Shown here in pieces: positions 18,307-28,183 of a DNA stretch of 64,000 nucleotides; position 1 is the stretch's first letter; every line of letters begins with the position of its first letter. A program made the translations under genes and the position numbers. The DNA comes from Mesostigma viride (lineage: Eukaryota > Streptophyta > Mesostigmatophyceae > Mesostigmatales > Mesostigmataceae), in assembly GCA_009746045.1 (NCBI GenBank), contig RPFO01000002.1, positions 2,198,506 to 2,262,505 of the forward strand. The letters run 5' to 3'. A model generated the notes under the pieces. The model had not been told where the DNA came from. It did not search any database and worked only from the letters and a program-made list of their open reading frames with translations.

Positions 18307-20390
18307 GGGACGGGACACCTCCGAATTTTTTGGCGCCAAAAAATTCGCGCCGGAACCGAAGGTCACAAATTTCACGTGCACGGTGCGCGCACCCCTTGCG
18401 GAAGTGGCCATGGCGACTGCGTTCAGGCGAAACTACCACACTAGGGCAGGCGAAATGCAAAAATTTTACTCGGATCTAAAAGGAGATGAGTTTATGATGT
18501 TAGTTTGTGGCGGAAATCAGCTGGTTTACAATATCGCTGTTGTTTTTTTATGCCATCGGCATGGGGGGTAATCTGAATTTTTTGGTCGCGCGGAATGAAA
18601 TAGAATTCATGATAGCGGCTGTAAAATAGCGGTTTGGGGGGCTGTTCTGACCGTGAAGCAGGCATTAATATAGGTTGCATCGAATTCTAAACCGAGCTGG
18701 TGCTTTTTGCCAGATTTTCGGCCATTATCGGTAAGTAATTGTTCAGACCTGCGCAGTGCGTCACTGTCTGACCTGTCCATGGAAGAACGGCTGTTGTTGC
18801 GCGCCTGGGCGAGGGATTTACGAGGGCAAGGTACAGATTTGTCGCGAATGTTATCTGCTATCGGTGCTTTCTTCTATGAGCTCATCGTTCGAGGTTTTTT
18901 GCGATCTTTTTGGGCAGTTTCCGCCAGCTAGCTCGCCGTCGCTTGCCGTTGTGTTGTCGAATACCTGGCAGCTTTAGATTGTTTTCGTTGATGTCGTGAT
19001 CAGGGCCGCTTCAGTCGCAGCCTATAGCTCTTCGGGAAGGTATAAGGCATTTCATAAAACGTGTTCTGGCAAGGATGTTGTGCGTATGGACGCTTCTTGT
19101 TGTTTGAGAGTGACGCACCCTCTCTTCGCAGGCCGCAGCGGCATCACAGCGCTCATGCGGTGAAGGGCCGCCAATGGTTTCTTTGCATTTTATCGTGCAG
19201 GGATGGAAGTGTTATAGTGATGATGATGTTGGAGATATTGCATTTGTGTGACTGCATGTAGATAGCTGGCACCAATGGTTGTTTGAGCTTTCCTTTGTTA
19301 TGATGATGTGAAAAGACTACAATGTGCTGAGCCAACCATGGTTGACATGCATGACTGCATGCAAGCTATATATACCATGTCACATCAGTCCGGCGCCGCG
19401 CCTTGCACGCCCCGGTAATTCCCGCGCGAAAGTTGACGAAATTCGGTGCGCGCGTGCAATGTTGACTGAAATTCGGTGTGCACGGCTATGGTGACGCGAA
19501 AATTTATTGCGAGCTGATTACGCAACCATTTTGGACGTTATTTCGCTTGTTCGGACGTTGATTACATAAGGAAAAGTATCGTACATTAAAAAACCTGAAA
19601 AATAGTTTCTTTTTTTTCTGCAGCGAGGGCACGTGGGCAGCAGGCGGGCGTTTTGCACACCAACCGGCCCGACCCGTGTGTGTGCAAGGTAAAACACAGA
19701 CAGGAAAAACATGCTCTCGGCTGTCATGAACACATTCTACCAGTTCCTAACATCATTTCAAAGAAACCCAGCGATGGATTTCCCTTAATTTTGCGTTTCC
19801 GATTTTTACGCCCCTTCCGCGAAAACTGAGTGAGAATTATAGGAGCGCTGACAGGGGCAACACTGCATGTCGTGCTTTTAATCGCTTTTACGTCTTTTCT
19901 TGCAGCTATATGACTTCCCTTGGGCGCAGCAACATCGCCCGGTGTTTATCCTGCGGGCGGGGCTTGCTGGCCCCGTCCGGAGTGTGCTCGGGGTGCGGGA
20001 AAAACCACAGCTACTGGTTTATAACGTCGATAACCCCCCATTTTCTGGTCATTAACCGGCGTATTCTTGTGGTTTAAGCTTCCGGCGACGGGCGAAAAGA
20101 GCTCTTACCATGACGGCATGCTCTGGGGAGGCGTTCCGAGAAGGACTGGGGCGGGCAGGCAAATTTACACGCGACAGTGCCCGCACGTCGCCTGTGCACC
20201 CCGGCGTACAAGGCAAAGCGCAGTGTTTCCCTCCTGGACGGCCCATCGCTGCCTTTGCCGGGAGGCATGTTGGGGAGGCGGCTCCTTCTTCCTTTCTTAC
20301 CGCCCGTTTCATAGTTCATACCCCGTGAGTTTCCCAACGGAGGCGTGTTAATGATGAGCGGCTGCATGCATGAATGAACGGGTGTATGAA
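18307..20390. other. Unresolved region with a perfect palindrome
   Basis: No secure gene. A perfect 24-bp palindrome (GAATTTTTTGGC and its complement) lies at 18323-18346; its core TTTGGCGCCAAA also fits an E2F-type site. AAATTCGGTGYGC motifs recur near 19440-19480. A possible small zinc-ribbon exon is listed separately. Confidence 0.4.
19910..20077 (+). CDS. Possible zinc-ribbon exon, 55 codons
   Basis: An ATG follows a pyrimidine-rich TTTTCTTGCAG that looks like a 3' splice site (ending at 19905). The peptide contains CLSCGRG...CSGCGKN, a C-x2-C/C-x2-C pair spaced like a zinc ribbon, then NHSYWFI, and stops at TAA 20075-20077. It may be the last exon of a host or transposon gene whose other exons I could not find, or chance. 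Too short to assign a function. Confidence 0.25.
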   Translation: MTSLGRSNIARCLSCGRGLLAPSGVCSGCGKNHSYWFITSITPHFLVINRRILVV

Positions 20391-20864
20391 TGAGGGAGGG
20401 GGGAGGGAGGGAGGGAGGGAGGGAGGGAGGGAGGGAGGGAGGGAGGGAGGGAGGAGGAGGGAGGGAGGGAGGAGGGAGGGAGGGAGGGAGGGAGGGAGGG
20501 AGGGAGGGAGGAGGGAGGGAGGAGGGAGGGAGGAGGAGGGAGGGAGGGAGGGAGGGAGGGAGGGAGGGAGGGAGGGAGGGAGGGAGGGAGGGAGGGAGGG
20601 AGGGAGGGAGGGAGGGAGGGAGGAGGGAGGGAGGAGGGAGGGAGGGAGGGAGGGAGGGAGGAGGGAGGGAGGGAGGAGGAGGGAGGGAGGGAGGGAGGGA
20701 GGGAGGGAGGGAGGGAGGGAGGGAGGGAGGGAGGGAGGGAGGGAGGGAGGGAGGGAGGACAGGGAGGGAGGGAGGGAGGGAGGGAGGGAGGACAGGGAGG
20801 GAGGGAGGGAGGGAGGGAGGGAGGGAGCTAGGGAGGGAGGGAGGGAGGGAGGGAGGGAGGGTAT
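20391..20864. repeat. (GGGA)n microsatellite, about 475 bp
   Basis: Nearly uninterrupted GGGA/GGA units with a few imperfections (GGACA, GAGCTA). The G-rich strand is +. It has very high potential to form G-quadruplexes. Confidence 0.95.
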
Positions 20865-20867
20865 GAC

Positions 20868-20868
<1 letters not shown>

Positions 20869-20919
<51 letters not shown>

Positions 20920-20920
20920 T
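20869..20920. repeat. (GCGT)n microsatellite
   Basis: About 13 tandem GCGT/GTGC units directly follow the GGGA tract, then grade into TGGG-rich sequence that continues on the far side of the hAT-like insertion. Confidence 0.95.
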
Positions 20921-20941
20921 GTATGCATGGGTGGGTGGATA

Positions 20942-20949
20942 CATGTGTA
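20942..20949. repeat. Left 8-bp target duplication (CATGTGTA)
   Basis: Identical to 22283-22290. An 8-bp duplication is the signature of hAT-superfamily insertion. Confidence 0.85.
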
Positions 20950-22282
20950 CAGTGATGATTCATACGCGATACGCGTCGTACGCGGCCCCAGGTGTATAAT
21001 GTATAATACGCGGTGTATAATGTATTATACGCTGATCGTACGCTAACCGTTGAAAACCCCTTTTTTGGCATGATTTTGAGGGGTTTTCAACATTCTGAGC
21101 AACCAAGCATAGTCTGCTGGTGTTTTTCCATACCTTTTGCCTATACATGACATATATAGCATGACCTTTGGCATTGCCACCACTACCTAAATACAAGCTT
21201 AGTTTCTAACGGTCTAACTTGATAGTTTCTCTTCAAAATCGAGACAACATGCAACTAAGTATCAATACCAGTATCAATGCACAACTCACTGGAAAGGATA
21301 ATAAATTTGTAGAACTCAAGATATGCATGCACTATACATTGCCCCGAGGTGTCGATGACATTGAAGGGCGTCGATGGCATTGAAAGGCGCAAATGAATGC
21401 CTCGCACAGCTCCTCGTCCAGCTGCTCTTTGCTGAGCCCATAAGGTGCGGGCAAATTACCGTCGGTGGATTGGCCCTTTGATGATCCGCTTGGCCCAGCC
21501 GCCCCAGCAGCGCGCCCCGAGGTGTTGCTGGCATGAGGGGACACCCAGTTAGAGGCGTCAGTTTCTACAACGTCTGCAAGCCTGTCTTTAAGTGCCGCCC
21601 GCACATCAGCCTGCTTCTTGGCGTCACTAGTCGCCTTCCTCTTCCTGGTATTGCTTTCCTTCTCCGCCTGCTCGACCAGCAGCCTGTAACGGAGTACTCC
21701 ATCATCCATGTAGTAGTTATTTGTCTGCTGCCGATTCTTGAGGATGCGCTCTTTGCTAATGTATGTCCAGACAGTTTCGGATGCGGCCTCTTCTTCATCG
21801 GGCCGCACATCATCATTGTGTTCCATTGACTCCTCACTCGCGTCAGCCATGCCTGGATGTCGATATGCTACGCACTGATGTTGCTGGCAGACAAAGAACC
21901 CTTGTCACCTGTTGTCTTTAGTCTTCAGCCTTCCCGCCTTCACATTCCCGCCTTCACAAGTCACGATTCGAACGCTTTCTTTTTTTTTTTTCCGGTGAAA
22001 TGGGTGTTAGTTTATTTCCATATAACAGCTTTCTTGCATTATACACTAGCTAGCTCATCACGCAATTATTTGTTCCTACTACAGGTCGGCGCGCCGCAGT
22101 CTAGGCAAGCAAATGCACCCACCTCGTAAGCCAACAATATGCCAAAAAATACGCGAAAATACGCAAAAATACGCAAAAATACGCGTTTGCGTATGAAAGT
22201 ACCCCATTTTCATACGCGCCGCGTGCGTATCGCGTATAATACGCTTCATACGGCGTATAATACGGCGTATGAATCATCACTG
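20950..22282. mobile_element. hAT-like DNA transposon, copy 1 (1,333 bp)
   Basis: The ends are perfect inverted repeats starting CAGTGATGATTCATACGC, with the exact 8-bp duplication CATGTGTA outside them. The CAGTG start and 8-bp duplication are typical of hAT. Subterminal regions are rich in ATACGCG and GTATAATACGCG palindromic repeats. No hAT transposase is present. The only sizeable conserved frame is the 172-codon minus-strand ORF. It interrupts a TGGG/TGTG-rich microsatellite. A second, less complete copy is at 59429-60530. Confidence 0.85.
21332..21850 (-). CDS. Conserved small protein carried by the hAT-like element
   Basis: A 172-residue ORF from ATG at 21850. The acidic N-terminus (DDVRPDEEEA) is followed by ETVWTYISKERILKNRQQ, a basic helical segment (EKESNTRKRKATSDAKKQ), a Ser/Gly-rich linker and a C-terminal helix (LSKEQLDEELCEAFICAF). 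It matches no transposase or known domain that I recognise. The copy at 59817-60332 is nearly identical and differs in length by exactly one codon, so the frame seems to have been kept. It may be a DNA-binding accessory protein or a captured host gene. The function is unknown. Confidence 0.6.
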   Translation of the reverse strand: MADASEESMEHNDDVRPDEEEAASETVWTYISKERILKNRQQTNNYYMDDGVLRYRLLVEQAEKESNTRKRKATSDAKKQADVRAALKDRLADVVETDASNWVSPHASNTSGRAAGAAGPSGSSKGQSTDGNLPAPYGLSKEQLDEELCEAFICAFQCHRRPSMSSTPRGNV

Positions 22283-22290
22283 CATGTGTA
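22283..22290. repeat. Right 8-bp target duplication (CATGTGTA)
   Basis: The second copy of the hAT-like target duplication. Confidence 0.85.
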
Positions 22291-22361
22291 TGTGGGTGTG
22301 TGTGGGTGGGTGGGTAAGGGATCGACGTGTGTGTGTGTATGTGTGTGTGTGTGTGTGTGCT
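22291..22361. repeat. (TG)n / TGGG microsatellite
   Basis: A run of TGTG with TGGG units; the continuation of the repeat interrupted by the hAT-like insertion. Confidence 0.9.
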
Positions 22362-22365
22362 TCTC

Positions 22366-22642
22366 TGCTTAGGCGTTGGAGCACACGCATGCACTGGAGG
22401 AAGGGGGTGATGAAAACCCAGACCAACTGTCGCACCCACCCCTCCACCTTCACCAAGCGTAAGGCCAAGCGTGCCATGGGGGTAGGGTAGCTGACGCAAG
22501 TCACCAACGTCAGGGTGCTCACCAGGCTGGTGGATGAGAAGATGGGGGGCAGGCCCCTGTCAGATGCAGAGAAGAAGAAAAGGAAAAGGATGCAGCAGGG
22601 CCGTGAGAACGTGCCCCCGGGTGTGGCATTAGCCACTATATA
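22366..22642 (+). pseudogene. Decayed reading frame, basic C-terminus, unknown
   Basis: One forward frame reads as a plausible protein end with a single internal stop near 22488: RTHPSTFTKRKAKRAMGVG, stop, then LTQVTNVRVLTRLVDEKMGG and a Lys-rich DAEKKKRKRMQQGRE before a final stop at about 22642. It may be a transposase tail. No family was recognised. Confidence 0.3.
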
Positions 22643-22699
22643 GCTAGCTAGCTGGCTAGAGCTGTGTTATTAATGCATTGTACTATAGGCATGTGCCCC

Positions 22700-23560
22700 C
22701 AAGTATGCCTTCCTGCATTGTAAATATGATGCATAATGTAATGATGAGTTGTTTGGAACCCTCTGTACACCAAGGTGGAATGATTGCCATGAAACCCTTG
22801 GAAGAACAATAGAAAGCTGCTTTTTCTGTGGTATTTATGCTAGCATCTGTCACCAATTTGTTATCCAACCAGACTGAAGCTTTGTGGGCAGGCTGCCTGG
22901 GATGTGTTTCGAACATGTGCCAAGTTCCGGGTCCAACTGAGTTCATTTGATGTCATTATATATGCACATGTGTGATGAAACCCTTGAAAAACCATGAAAA
23001 ACTGCATTTTTGTGGTATTTATGCTAGCATTTGTCACCAGTTTGTCATCCAACCAGCCTGAAGCTTTATGGGCAGGCTGCATGGGATGTGTTTCGAACAT
23101 GTGCCAAGTCCCAGGTCCAACTGAGTTCATTTGGTGTCATTATATATGCAAATGTGTGATGAAACCCTTGGAAAACCCTGAAAAACTGCATTTTTGTGGT
23201 GTTTATGCTAGCATCTGTCACCAATTTGTCATCCAACCAGCCTGAAACTTTGTGGGCATGCTGCATGGGATGTGTTTAAAACATATGCAAAGTTCCACGC
23301 CCAACTGAGTTCATTTGGTGTCATTATATATGCATATGTGTGATGAAACCCTTGGAAAACCCTGAAAAACTGCATTTTGGGGGTATTTATGCTAGCATCT
23401 GTCACCATTTTGTGATCCAACCAGCCTGAAACTTTGTGGGCATGCTGCATGGGATGTGTTTATAATATGTGCAAAGTTCCAGGCCCAACTGAGTTCATTT
23501 GATGTCATTATATACGCATACATGCCAGAAAGTGCTGAAAATTCGGTATTTTTATGCTAG
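22700..23560. repeat. Satellite array, unit about 183 bp
   Basis: At least four tandem units start with ATGAAACCCTTG near 22790, 22976, 23159 and 23342 (spacing about 186, 183 and 183). A degraded unit lies on each side. Each contains ATTTATGCTAGCAT, CAACCAGCCTGAA and CCAACTGAGTTCATTTG. Short minus-strand frames repeat with the unit and are not genes. Confidence 0.9.
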
Positions 23561-24312
23561 CAAATGTCACCATGTTACCATGCTGCCGACTCCCAAAAAA
23601 TTATTTGACCACATGCCACCATAAGATATCTGATTAGGCACCTTGGTGCCAAATTTGAGGCCAAACTAATCATTAGCCTATCCTAGAATAATTTTCAGGG
23701 TGGAAAAATGGCTTTTTGGAATGATGACGTTCTTACTTGGTTGGTTCCTTGCCCTCCATAGTCCCAGTTTGTCATCCATGCCGGGGAGGATAGTTTAGGA
23801 GGTGTTGTTGTGTTGATTGGCTTGGTTGGCATCAACCTTACACTCTAACCTGGGAGAAACATAGGAAATGCTGCTTAGGCATGTTAGGGCTACCATCGTC
23901 AAGGCTATGCACATATTTACAAGGCTGGCCATGCTGGAGGGATGATGAAGACATATGAGGTGCGTGGCCACCCCTTTGTACTTTGTAAACATACTCTGCA
24001 TGGTTTTGGTGCATGTTGGATGGCATATTAAGTGGCACTGTGGGGTTACTAACTTACTGAGTGGTCCTTAGCGCCTTGTCATGTGGTCATATAGGAAACC
24101 CATCAACTTGAGCAGTTCTTGTCGCAATGACCCCCCACATTGAGCATGCGTTGCCGTCAGCGTGCAAGAGTCGATTATGTGTGCTTTGGTCAGTTTGCAG
24201 ATGTCTTTGATGAAGAAGGAGGTGCTAGTGTGCATGGCTAAATGGTTACTCTAATTTCCTTGTAGCGTCTACATGGGTGGCCGTCTTGGAATGGTTGTAA
24301 CTTGGGCAGTTC
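23561..24312. other. No gene recognised
   Basis: AT-balanced sequence between the satellite and LINE-A, with no repeat or coding signal that I can support. Confidence 0.4.
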
Positions 24313-24490
24313 TTGTCAGAATGGCGTCAAACCTTGAACATAGGAGGTACCATATCAAGGAGGTACCATATGTGCAGACGTCTACGCACGTCCCGGGTAT
24401 GGATGCCGCCCGGTAAGGGCACACCCTCGCGGCCTCGCGGTACAATAGGCTTTGGGCATAGCCTTTATAAACAAGCCCCTTTCCATCCTC

Positions 24491-27400
24491 ATGTCGCACC
24501 GTGCGAGCATGATCAGGATGCAAGGTCGCCAGGCACGCCACGGTCAACCTTCCCGCCAATTTACCAGCCTCACACGCCTCCTAGCCCGCCTTGAGCGGGA
24601 TGAGGCCCAGTCGACACGCCGGCGACCCCAGCCAGGACGGAGACGACGCATATCCGCCCTGAAAGAAAGCCTCCATGCGTTGACAAGCATTAACCCCAAT
24701 CGCCACCCTCCCCCTCCCCCCCCCCACCCACCCCCACCCCCACCTCCAGCACTACCCTTCTCCACCCCCACCCCCACCCCCACCCCCCCGCTAATAGGGC
24801 AACGGCCCATTCTTGGCATTGCAAGTTTTAACGTGCGCACCCTCCCTGCAGATCCTTCTACGAGCGGCGGCACCCCAGCACGCCAACGCGTCGACGAGCT
24901 GATCGCCCTGTGCGCCGACAACAAGATCGCTGTTCTTGGAGTCCAGGAGCACCGACGCACCGTTGACCCTCAGCACGCGGTCAACGGTCTGCTGGTCGAC
25001 GACCTGCGGGCAGGCTGGCGGTTCCACTATGGTGGCGGCGACGCGCCGGGCCAAGGTGGTGTGGGCCTCTTGTGCTCGCCGGCAGCATCAGAGCAGCTCC
25101 AGTCCATCGTGCTGCGGTCCCCGCGTGTGCTAGTGGCCACTTTTTCGGCCACTGAGGGCCATTCACACCACACGCTAACCGTTATCGTGGGATATGCACC
25201 ACATGCGGGTCGAGCTCAGGCGGAACGTGAGGCCTTCTTCGACGCCCTCAAGGAGGAGGAGGCCAACATCCCAGCTCGGCACTTCCTGGTTATGCTGCTC
25301 GACGCCAACGCCACGCTGCCAGTTGGCACTGGGGGCGCTCAGTATTCCCCAACCAACACGACAGCCAACGGTAACACGCCTTTATTTGCGAATCTGCTGG
25401 CAGAATCTGCGCTGGTTGCATGCAATGCTTCTTTCGCACGCCCCGCTGAGCAGCTGGCCACCTTTTTTGGGCCGTCGGATCGGGTGGTGTGCCTTGATTA
25501 TGTCTGCGTACGTCGGGCTCAGCGCCCCTCAGTTGTCGATGCTCGCGTCCTGCAAGATTCTGTCAGCACGGTGGAATCTGATCATCGTCTCGTGCTCGCT
25601 CGCATCAGATTGCGGTTTCCTGGGGTGAAACCGTCGCGACAGCTGGCACCTCAGCCAGATCTGAAAGTGCTCCGGATTGTGCTGAAGGATGCCGACAAGA
25701 TGTCAGCAGAAGAGCAGGCCGCTATGTCGCACAGGGATGATTTCCTGGCCGTATTCGACGCCGGGGGCAGCCGACAGCAGTTACACGCCATTCCGCCGCC
25801 GGGGGATATTTCAGTGATCCTCCGTGGTGTCGCCGCCAAGTATCGCCTGGCTGCCCGCACCCTCCCCACCTTGCCTCCGCGTCGGCAGCTTGCTGTCCAC
25901 CGTCACGCACCGACAGTGGTCGCCGCCAGGCAGATGCTCCGCCGCAACAGAGATCCGATCGCCAAACCTGGGCTGCAAGCAGCTCTGAGGGCCGCCTACG
26001 AGCAGGCTGAGAAGGCAGATGCTCAGCAGATGGTCAAGGACCTGCGCAGCTGCCAGCAGAAGCACGACGGCAAGGGGGCCTGGTTCTGGTACAAGCGCCT
26101 CGGGCACCCGGACGGCCTCGGCCGGCCCCACCGCCACGACGTCCCCGGCGCCCCAGCCAAGCGGCTTCGTACCTGGGCCACGGCCACGGCCGAGGTCGTG
26201 GGGACAGCTGCGCCGCCCCCACCCCTGCTCCCAGCCGCCGCCGCCCGCCCGGCCGCCCTGGCCGGCCCCGCAGGGCCCCCGGCCCCGCCTAGGTCAGCGG
26301 CGGACTACCTAGTCCCCCCGCTGGTCGGCCCACTTGGCGACCCGTCTGACATGCCTCCTTTCACCTCTCGCGAGGTCACGGAGGCGGTCCAGCGCCTGCG
26401 TTATGACGCAGCCACCGGCTCTGACGAGATTCCGGCCGCAGTTGTAAAACTTGCAGCCGAATTCGAGGACACAGGTGTTATGCTGCTCTTCCGGGACATC
26501 TGCAACCGCCTTCTGCTGTCGTCGCAACCACCTCCAGCGGCCTGGCAACACAGTTTTCGCACGATGCTGTACAAGAACAAGGGGTCGCCTGCCGACCCCG
26601 GCAACTACAGAGGGGTGTGCATTCAAAGTGCCCCCCTCAAGCTTCTTATGCGGCTCATCCTGAACCGCCTGCGCACGGCCCTGGACGGTCACCTCAGCGA
26701 GACTCAGCACGGCTTCCGTTCAGGTCGCAACACAGTACAGGCGCTCTTCGCTACTCGCCGACTGGTGGAGGAACTGCAACGCCTTCAGCCTGGTGAGTCC
26801 CCTTTGCACCTTGTGCTGGTGGACTTCATCAAAGCCTTCGATTCGGTTTTCTGGCCTGCGCTTTGGGACATCCTCGAGTTGTTCCGGATCCCCCGCCCCC
26901 TGATTGCTGTCATCCGCAACCTGTATGAAGGGTCCACCACTTCGGTGCGCACTTCTTACGGGACCACGCCCCCATGCCCTTTACAGAAGGGTGTGTGGCA
27001 GGGCTGCGTGCTGTCGCCCTACCTGTTCATTATTGTTGTCGAATACGTAATGATTCAGGCGCGCAAGCGATTTGCCCGCATCGTGGGCAGGGAACCAGGA
27101 GTGCAGGTTGCTAACAAATTCTGGCATGGCGGTGCGGACACGGAGATTCGGCTAGCAGACATCATTTACGCAGACGACACCACCCTCTTCGAGGACACTG
27201 AGCACGTGCAGACATGGCTTGACTGCCTGGCTCTCGAGGCCCGTGCAGTGGGGCTTGAGGTCAGCAAGAAGACAGAGGCCCTGGCGGTTGGGCTCACCAA
27301 CTCAGCGCCGCCCCTCTATCTCCTAGACGGCTCTCGAGTCCTGTATCGGGACCGCGTTAAGCTGCTGGGCAGCCTGCTCCCTAGCTGCGAGGTTGATGTG

Positions 27401-27994
27401 GACCATCGCATCTCCCTCGCCTGGCACGCTTTACGCCAGTACCGGGCCCTGTGGCGCAAGCCCCTGGGCAAGATCGAGAAACAGGACCTGTTCAAGGTCC
27501 TCGTCCTTCCTGTTCTCACGTATGGCGCCGAGACGTGGACCCTCACCGCCGACCTGGCCCGCAAGCTGGACGGCGCGGTCACCAGCATGCTGCGTTCCAT
27601 TTTCAGAGTAGGATATGCTGCTCATGTCCGCAATGAGGACCTGTACCAGGGCATGCCCTATATCACCAGCACCATTAAGCAACGCCGCCTGCAGCTAGTA
27701 GGGCACCTAGCTCGCACCAACCAGGTAGACACCTCACGTGGCCCCCCCGCAGGACTGCGACCAGCCCAGCCTGGCCGGCACCTCCTGACGTGGGCTGGGC
27801 CCAGTGATGTTAGACGCCGCAAGGCCCGCACCTTCAAAGAACAGCTAGTAGAGGACATGGGGGGCCTAGGCCTCTCCGTGATTTGGAAGAAGATGATGGA
27901 CAAGGCCAAGTGGGCCCAGGTCATAGAGGACAACGAGCCCCCCCCAGTGGGGAAGCGCCCGCGTGTGCAATCCCGCGGGAGGCACGCTAGATAG
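24491..27994 (+). CDS. LINE endonuclease-reverse transcriptase, 1,167 residues, intact
   Basis: This enzyme nicks target DNA and copies element RNA at the nick. After a basic, Pro-rich N-terminus, the APE-type endonuclease begins near residue 110 (GIASFNVRTL), with VQEHRR, GQGGVGLLCS, VIVGYAPHAG, MLLDANA and finally SDHRLVLARI near 362. The reverse transcriptase has MLYKNKGSPADPGNYRGVC, HGFRSGRNTVQALF, LVLVDFIKAFDSVFW, GVWQGCVLSPYLFIIVV, IIYADDTTLF (YADD near 892) and VKLLGSLL. The C-terminus has LTYGAETWTLTADLARKLDG and RRLQLVGHLAR, as in many RTE/L1-like elements. All catalytic motifs are present, so it could be active. I chose the ATG at 24491; the frame is open a little upstream without an ATG. 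It may be the trans-acting enzyme for the ORF1-only elements. Confidence 0.9.
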   Translation: MSHRASMIRMQGRQARHGQPSRQFTSLTRLLARLERDEAQSTRRRPQPGRRRRISALKESLHALTSINPNRHPPPPPPHPPPPPPPALPFSTPTPTPTPPLIGQRPILGIASFNVRTLPADPSTSGGTPARQRVDELIALCADNKIAVLGVQEHRRTVDPQHAVNGLLVDDLRAGWRFHYGGGDAPGQGGVGLLCSPAASEQLQSIVLRSPRVLVATFSATEGHSHHTLTVIVGYAPHAGRAQAEREAFFDALKEEEANIPARHFLVMLLDANATLPVGTGGAQYSPTNTTANGNTPLFANLLAESALVACNASFARPAEQLATFFGPSDRVVCLDYVCVRRAQRPSVVDARVLQDSVSTVESDHRLVLARIRLRFPGVKPSRQLAPQPDLKVLRIVLKDADKMSAEEQAAMSHRDDFLAVFDAGGSRQQLHAIPPPGDISVILRGVAAKYRLAARTLPTLPPRRQLAVHRHAPTVVAARQMLRRNRDPIAKPGLQAALRAAYEQAEKADAQQMVKDLRSCQQKHDGKGAWFWYKRLGHPDGLGRPHRHDVPGAPAKRLRTWATATAEVVGTAAPPPPLLPAAAARPAALAGPAGPPAPPRSAADYLVPPLVGPLGDPSDMPPFTSREVTEAVQRLRYDAATGSDEIPAAVVKLAAEFEDTGVMLLFRDICNRLLLSSQPPPAAWQHSFRTMLYKNKGSPADPGNYRGVCIQSAPLKLLMRLILNRLRTALDGHLSETQHGFRSGRNTVQALFATRRLVEELQRLQPGESPLHLVLVDFIKAFDSVFWPALWDILELFRIPRPLIAVIRNLYEGSTTSVRTSYGTTPPCPLQKGVWQGCVLSPYLFIIVVEYVMIQARKRFARIVGREPGVQVANKFWHGGADTEIRLADIIYADDTTLFEDTEHVQTWLDCLALEARAVGLEVSKKTEALAVGLTNSAPPLYLLDGSRVLYRDRVKLLGSLLPSCEVDVDHRISLAWHALRQYRALWRKPLGKIEKQDLFKVLVLPVLTYGAETWTLTADLARKLDGAVTSMLRSIFRVGYAAHVRNEDLYQGMPYITSTIKQRRLQLVGHLARTNQVDTSRGPPAGLRPAQPGRHLLTWAGPSDVRRRKARTFKEQLVEDMGGLGLSVIWKKMMDKAKWAQVIEDNEPPPVGKRPRVQSRGRHAR
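24709..24790. repeat. C-rich (CCCCCA)n tract within the LINE ORF
   Basis: Encodes a polyproline/threonine linker just before the endonuclease domain, in frame. Confidence 0.8.
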
Positions 27995-28142
27995 CTCCCC
28001 CTAGGGCAGCGTGCGGCTGCCTAGATAGATGATGTAGATAGAATGTTGTTAGATAGATGTAGTATGTAGCCAATGTAGATAGATTAGACCGGTAGGAATG
28101 TGTGCACCCATCCATCCATTCATCGGGGTTAATGCTCCGTGA

Positions 28143-28182
28143 CTCCCCAACGGGAGCACGAGTCTAATTAATTAATTAATTA
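28143..28182 (+). other. LINE-A 3' hairpin and AATT tail
   Basis: CTCCC CAAC GGGAG (28143-28156), eight bases, then about four AATT units. This is the reference copy of the shared 3' end. Confidence 0.85.
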
Positions 28183-28183
28183 G

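Larger units (their letters stand above)
24313..28182 (+). mobile_element. LINE-A: non-LTR retrotransposon, apparently full ORF
   Basis: One long ORF (24491-27994) carries endonuclease and reverse transcriptase, followed by a 188-bp 3' region that ends in the CTCCC-CAAC-GGGAG hairpin and a (TAAT/AATT)n tail at 28165-28182. The tail is a short tandem repeat rather than poly(A), as in RTE-like and some other LINE groups. The 5' limit is uncertain: GGTACCATAT occurs twice near 24345-24370 and the first usable ATG is 24491. No ORF1 lies upstream. Confidence 0.85.

Noticed and set aside
20316-21071. Long S/L/P-rich and G/R/E-rich open frames over the GGGA tract
   Set aside because: They are translations of a microsatellite in several frames, not genes.
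22300-22500. CRISPR-like or telomeric repeats near the TG-rich tract
   Set aside because: The units are simple TG/TGGG microsatellite without spacers or a telomere consensus.
22861-23450. Repeated 66-89 codon minus-strand frames with similar proteins
   Set aside because: They are the 183-bp satellite unit read in one frame; repetition explains their similarity.
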